Position numbers and translations under genes: made by a program. From a bacterium (GTDB lineage: Bacteria > Patescibacteria > Paceibacteria > UBA9973 > SBAW01): a stretch of DNA of 5,252 nt. The stretch covers positions 1 through 5,252 of the forward strand of contig JAKAIP010000058.1 in the NCBI GenBank assembly GCA_021825025.1. The letters are read 5' to 3'. The first letter of the stretch is position 1. The number at the start of each line of letters is the position of its first letter. The notes under the pieces are model-generated. The model searched no databases. It worked only from the letters and a program-made list of their open reading frames with translations, and was not told the origin of the DNA. Below, in pieces: positions 1 to 5,252 of this stretch.

Positions 1-1
1 T

Positions 2-265
2 TCGAGAACGGTGACGTACAGTCTGTCAGGCGGAGCTATTCATCAACTAGTGAACGGTCAAGACAGCTCGCTCACTGATCCGCTCTCGGTAACCATCACC
101 GGACTGACATTTTATGCGTTTGATACGCCGGCTCTCTCATCTGGAGATACGAAACAGGCACGGGTGACGGTAAGCATTTCAGGCACCACCCAAGCTGGAC
201 CAGGGAAGCCAGCACAGAACTTTACTATTCAAACTGGCGCAACGATGCGCGGCTCTGATCTATGA
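2..265 (+). CDS. C-terminal end of a probable type IV pilin-like protein (5' end outside window)
   Basis: The reading frame is open from the left edge and ends at a TGA, leaving 87 visible residues; the true start lies upstream. A GTG at position 11 could be read as a start, but the open frame extends left of it, so truncation by the window is more likely. The visible part is rich in Thr, Ser, Val and Gly with alternating beta-strand patterns (SVTITGLTFYAF, ARVTVSISGTT) and ends in FTIQTGATMRGSDL. That resembles the C-terminal beta-sheet end of Patescibacteria prepilin-like proteins, which often close with an F-x-(L/I)-Q-T-x-hydrophilic tail. The prepilin signal and hydrophobic helix cannot be seen, so the assignment rests on this tail and on the next two genes. 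Its stop codon overlaps the next start (ATGA), which suggests coupled translation in one operon. The specific pilin class (PilW-, GspH- or GspJ-like) cannot be decided. Confidence 0.62.
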   Translation, partial: SRTVTYSLSGGAIHQLVNGQDSSLTDPLSVTITGLTFYAFDTPALSSGDTKQARVTVSISGTTQAGPGKPAQNFTIQTGATMRGSDL

Positions 266-845
266 GTAGGCTACCTTCTTCATCCGAGCAAGGATTTACT
301 CTCGTAGAGACGCTGATCGCAGTGGCGATCGTCACGCTTGCGGTAGCAGGTCCACTCTACGGTGCCGACAGGGCCTTCGTAGCAGCTGAGATCTCTCGAG
401 ATAATCTGACGGCCGTCTATCTTGCACAAGAGGGTATCGAGTATGTACGAGCGATGCGTGACGATGAGTATCTTGCTGCGTATGCTGCAAATGGTCCCAC
501 CGTCTCGAGCACAGCGTGGACGAACTTCCTGTCCGGATCAGACAGTGCATCTATAACGAAGTGTGTTGCCTCTCTATGCACGCTTGATACATACCCGACC
601 GTTCCGATGGGGACGGGCGTTGGCGAGTCTCTTGCAACGTGTTCGGGGAGCTCGTGCACGCCGCTGTATCTCGCAAATGGTCTGTACACGCAGCAGAGTT
701 CACTCCTCGGCGCAACGAAGACAATCTTCACGCGTACAATCCAAGCGATCGCTCTTACGCCTACTGAAGAAAAAATCGTCTCGAAAGTAACGTGGAGTAA
801 TCACGGAACGCTGTACACTACGACTGTTTCTGATCATCTGACACC

Positions 846-855
<10 letters not shown>
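262..855 (+). CDS. PilV/GspI-like type IV minor prepilin
   Basis: This 197-residue protein has a short hydrophilic leader followed by a class III prepilin signal: Gly11 | Phe12-Thr-Leu-Val-Glu16. Prepilin peptidase (PilD) would be expected to cut after Gly11 and N-methylate Phe12, and Glu16 is the mature Glu5 used in subunit docking. A hydrophobic helix follows (about residues 12-34, with AVAIVTLAVAGPL). The next part, LTAVYLAQEGIEYVRAMRDDEY (about 50-70), is the PilV-type pattern of an AQEGIE block after the helix. The globular part carries two Cys-X4-Cys pairs (C101/C106 and C127/C132), likely disulfides outside the membrane. The start is set by the ATGA overlap with the preceding gene; no Shine-Dalgarno is visible, so translational coupling is likely. 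The product is probably a minor or tip pilin of a type IV pilus or pseudopilus. The prepilin class is secure; PilV-like is a best guess. Confidence 0.85.
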
Positions 856-3405
<2,550 letters not shown>

Positions 3406-3408
<3 letters not shown>

Positions 3409-3414
3409 TAGAGT
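3406..3414 (+). promoter_or_regulatory. Possible weak extended -10 (TGATAGAGT) before gatC
   Basis: Starting on the ligA stop codon, TGA-TAGAGT has the TGn extended -10 prefix followed by a hexamer matching four of six TATAAT positions. It ends 7 bp before the gatC ATG, the same spacing as the two TATACT elements in this window. It may be an internal promoter giving a leaderless gatCA transcript, but the match is weak and could be chance. Read-through from ligA across only 13 bp is equally possible. Confidence 0.25.
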
Positions 3415-3421
3415 GCGAGGT

Positions 3422-3715
3422 ATGGCAACCGTCGAAGAAGTACAGAAGCTCGCCGCGCTCGCTCGCATCTCGCTCGCCGAGGCGGATCTCCCCGCGTTTA
3501 CGCGTGAATTTGACGCGATCATTGCGTATGTCGGGCAACTTGAGAAACTCGACCTCCCGGCAGACTTAACGGGGGAGACATCGCCCTTGCGGAACGTGAT
3601 GCGCGACGACGGCACGCCGCATGCCGCAGGATTCTTCACAGAAAAAGTCGCGGAACAATTCCCCGCGCGCGAAGGAGATGCGCTCGTAGTGAAGCAAATT
3701 ATTTCCCATGACTAA
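3422..3715 (+). CDS. gatC: Asp/Glu-tRNA(Asn/Gln) amidotransferase subunit C
   Basis: GatC is the small subunit of the GatCAB amidotransferase. It wraps around the GatA-GatB interface and stabilises GatA. The 97 residues are a normal length. The N-terminal helix pair shows the family pattern (VQKLAALARISL at about 7-18, then FTREFDAIIAYVGQLEKLDL), followed by the arginine-aspartate turn RNVMRDD and a C-terminal strand (GDALVVKQII). The last segment replaces the common VPKIL-type ending with VVKQII, a conservative difference. The ATG at 3422 gives a canonical N-terminus; a GTG at 3413 would add three residues without family support. GAGG lies only 1 bp before the ATG, too close to serve as a Shine-Dalgarno. 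The 3' end overlaps gatA by 8 bp, the usual sign of coupled synthesis of two partner subunits. Confidence 0.95.
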   Translation: MATVEEVQKLAALARISLAEADLPAFTREFDAIIAYVGQLEKLDLPADLTGETSPLRNVMRDDGTPHAAGFFTEKVAEQFPAREGDALVVKQIISHD

Positions 3716-5129
3716 GCCGAATGAGCTCACTCTTGTCGACGCAGCACGCGCGCTCCGAGCGAAGACGCTCTCGGTGCGTGAGCTCTGGGATGCCTGCGCA
3801 GAAGCCGCACAGGCGAAAAATCCAGAGCTACATGCCTACCTCGAGATTTTCCCAGCTGACGTGGCGGCGATCGACGCAGCACAGAAGCGTATCGACACCG
3901 AGGGCGAGGCAGCACCGATGCTCTGCGGCATTCCACTTGCGGTGAAAGACAACATTCTAATAGAAGGGAATATTGCGAGCGCCGCTTCGAAGATGCTTGA
4001 GAATCATCGAGCTCCGTACGACGCGACGGTCATACAGAAATTGCGAAAGGCAGGAGCACTCTTCCTTGGACGCACTAATATGGACGAATTCGCACTTGGC
4101 GGCTCGACTGAAAATTCTGCCTTTGGCGTGACCAAGAATCCGCATGACCCAAGCCGAGTCTCAGGAGGAACTTCGGGAGGATCAGCGGCAGCAGTGGCAG
4201 CGCATATGGCGATCGCCGCGCTTGGTACCGACACGGGTGGCTCAGTCCGCAATCCGGCGAGCTACTGTGGCGTGGTTGGGCTGAAGCCGACCTATGGTGG
4301 GGTCTCACGCTCGGGAGTGATCGCCGCCGCCTCTTCATTTGATCAGGTCGGCCCGATCACGAAGACTGTCGCTGACGCGCGTATTCTGCTCGAAGCGATC
4401 GCAGGGAAAGATGAGAAAGACTCGACGACGATTCCGGCAGGTCTCTATGCCACAACACCGAAAGAGGTACGAACAATCGGTGTCCCGACCCACCTCTTCG
4501 CCGATGCGCTTGATCCAGATGTGCTCGAACGTTTCACTACGACCGTAAAGAGTCTCGGGTATGAAGTGAAGGAGATTGAACTGCCGTCGGCAACACCAGC
4601 ACTCGCGGCGTACTACATCATCAACTTTGCAGAGGTCTCAACAAACCTGGCTCGCTTCGATGGTATCCGCTACGGGCACGCTGCCCGCGGCGCAACACCG
4701 CTCGACGACTATCTGCTCTCGCGCACTGAAGGGTTTGGCAAGGAGACGAAACGCCGCATCCTGCTTGGCACGTACGTGCTCTCTTCAGGCTATATTGATG
4801 CGTACTATCGTAAAGCGAACGCTGCGCGCGCCGCGCTTCGCCGCGATTTTGAAAAAGCGTTTGCCACAGTCGATCTTATTGCGACACCGACGATGCCAAC
4901 GCCAGCGTTTGTTGTCGGCGCGAAGTCAGATCCGCTCTCGCTCTATCTCGAGGATGTGTTCACGGTGCTCGCCAATCTTACGGGTATGCCGGCACTCTCT
5001 GTGCCGATGGGAACACTCTTGCGTGAAGGGAAAGCACTTCCCGTCGGGATACATTTCACGGCACCGCACCAAGCCGAAGATCGACTTTTCACTATTGGGG
5101 CAGTGGGGGAGAAGATCCACAGCGTCTAA
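3708..5129 (+). CDS. gatA: Asp/Glu-tRNA(Asn/Gln) amidotransferase subunit A (amidase)
   Basis: GatA hydrolyses glutamine and passes the ammonia to GatB, which amidates Glu-tRNA(Gln) and/or Asp-tRNA(Asn). The 473 residues form one complete amidase-signature domain. Visible landmarks are GIPLAVKDNI with catalytic Lys80, a TNMDEFALGGSTENSAFG block (123-140), the glycine/serine loop GGTSGGS (153-159), GTDTGGSVRNPA with nucleophile Ser179 and Arg181, GVVGLKPTYGGVSRSGV, FDGIRYG (317-323), a KRRI motif (348-351), SGYIDAYY and NLTGMPALSVPMG near the C-terminus. The Lys80 to Ser179 spacing (99 residues) equals that in characterised family members. The position 24 residues before the nucleophile, normally the cis-Ser, is Thr155 (codon ACT). 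The start overlaps the end of gatC. gatB is not next door: a promoter and an unrelated reading frame follow, so GatB must be encoded elsewhere if the complex is complete. Confidence 0.96.
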   Translation: MTKPNELTLVDAARALRAKTLSVRELWDACAEAAQAKNPELHAYLEIFPADVAAIDAAQKRIDTEGEAAPMLCGIPLAVKDNILIEGNIASAASKMLENHRAPYDATVIQKLRKAGALFLGRTNMDEFALGGSTENSAFGVTKNPHDPSRVSGGTSGGSAAAVAAHMAIAALGTDTGGSVRNPASYCGVVGLKPTYGGVSRSGVIAAASSFDQVGPITKTVADARILLEAIAGKDEKDSTTIPAGLYATTPKEVRTIGVPTHLFADALDPDVLERFTTTVKSLGYEVKEIELPSATPALAAYYIINFAEVSTNLARFDGIRYGHAARGATPLDDYLLSRTEGFGKETKRRILLGTYVLSSGYIDAYYRKANAARAALRRDFEKAFATVDLIATPTMPTPAFVVGAKSDPLSLYLEDVFTVLANLTGMPALSVPMGTLLREGKALPVGIHFTAPHQAEDRLFTIGAVGEKIHSV

Positions 5130-5140
5130 TTTTTTTCGTT

Positions 5141-5146
5141 TATACT
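5141..5146 (+). promoter_or_regulatory. -10 element (TATACT) for the gene starting at 5154
   Basis: TATACT again matches five of six -10 consensus bases, in a T-rich spacer after gatA. It ends 7 bp before the ATG at 5154, so the predicted transcript would be leaderless or nearly so. AGAGGAG directly abuts the ATG; it resembles a Shine-Dalgarno but sits too close to work normally for this start. No clear -35 is visible. The layout mirrors the ligA promoter. Confidence 0.6.
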
Positions 5147-5153
5147 AGAGGAG

Positions 5154-5252
5154 ATGCCTGCTCCTCAATTGAATGTTGAATACGTCTTTCGACTTATCTA
5201 CGAATGTTTCCATGGGGCGTGTCATACGACAGCTAACCTGACACAACTCTCG
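5154..5252 (+). CDS. N-terminal part of an unrecognised protein (3' end outside window)
   Basis: An ATG opens 33 codons that stay open to the right edge; only the beginning of the gene is present. The visible N-terminus (MPAPQLNVEYVFRLIYECFH, then GACHTTANLTQLS) is not a signal peptide or a clear membrane segment, although residues 8-19 are moderately hydrophobic and aromatic. It is not the start of GatB. I do not recognise the family. Support for a real gene comes from the TATACT element 7 bp upstream and from the end of the gatCA block just before it. Cys18, His20, Cys23 and His24 are clustered, but too little is visible to say whether they bind anything. Confidence 0.55.
   Translation, partial: MPAPQLNVEYVFRLIYECFHGACHTTANLTQLS

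Noticed and set aside
3445..3485. Local CTCGC-rich stretch in gatC resembling a short tandem repeat
   Set aside because: It encodes conserved GatC residues (LAALARISLAE) and reflects preferred Leu CTC, Ala GCT/GCC and Ser TCG codons, not a true repeat array.
5101..5136. Possible intrinsic terminator after gatA (GTGG/CCAC stem then a run of seven T)
   Set aside because: The stem is only 4 bp with a 10-base loop and is separated from the T-run by 9 bases, too weak to call; the T-run may simply be AT-rich promoter spacer.
4576..5148. Open frame of 190 codons on the + strand inside gatA in another frame
   Set aside because: The translation is Arg/Ser/His-rich without recognisable patterns, while the GatA frame carries conserved motifs across the same stretch.
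5205..5225. C-X4-C-H (CFHGACH) in the unrecognised terminal frame, similar to an atypical haem c motif
   Set aside because: No signal peptide precedes it, cytochromes c are not expected in this kind of genome, and a single match in 33 residues is easily chance.

Overview
The window looks like a piece of a Candidate Phyla Radiation (Patescibacteria) genome, most likely a Parcubacteria-type lineage with a moderately G+C-rich genome. This is inferred from the divergent LigA N-terminus, with its PQWSFNDAF block, from the small type IV pilin-like genes next to housekeeping genes, from very tight gene packing, and from start codons without a well-placed Shine-Dalgarno sequence. No marker in the window proves the taxonomy. 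Every supported gene is on the + strand.

Positions 2-1364 hold a cluster of type IV pilus/pseudopilus-like genes: the C-terminal end of a probable pilin-like protein, a PilV/GspI-like prepilin with a textbook G|FTLVE cleavage site, and a PilX-like prepilin without Glu at mature position 5. Their reading frames overlap (by 4 bp, then by 10 bp if the first ATG of the PilX-like gene is used). They are therefore probably translationally coupled, and they would supply minor subunits of a pilus assembled at the cytoplasmic membrane.

Positions 1365-1410 are a short spacer with a TATACT -10 element ending 6 bp before the ligA ATG. ligA (1411-3408) encodes a full-length NAD+-dependent DNA ligase. Its nucleotidyltransferase core is intact, but two accessory sites are eroded: the NMN-binding residues of domain Ia, and two of the four zinc-finger cysteines. 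gatC (3422-3715) follows after 13 bp and overlaps gatA (3708-5129) by 8 bp. Together they encode two of the three subunits of the tRNA-dependent amidotransferase that makes Gln-tRNA(Gln) and/or Asn-tRNA(Asn); gatB is not in the window. GatA has Thr where the catalytic cis-Ser is expected.

A second TATACT element, 7 bp before an ATG at 5154, begins a new gene that runs off the right edge and is not recognised. The main observations are the paired signs of divergence in LigA, the Ser-to-Thr change in the GatA catalytic triad, and the repeated leaderless-type promoter layout. No mobile element, CRISPR array, RNA gene or plainly novel multi-gene system is visible.
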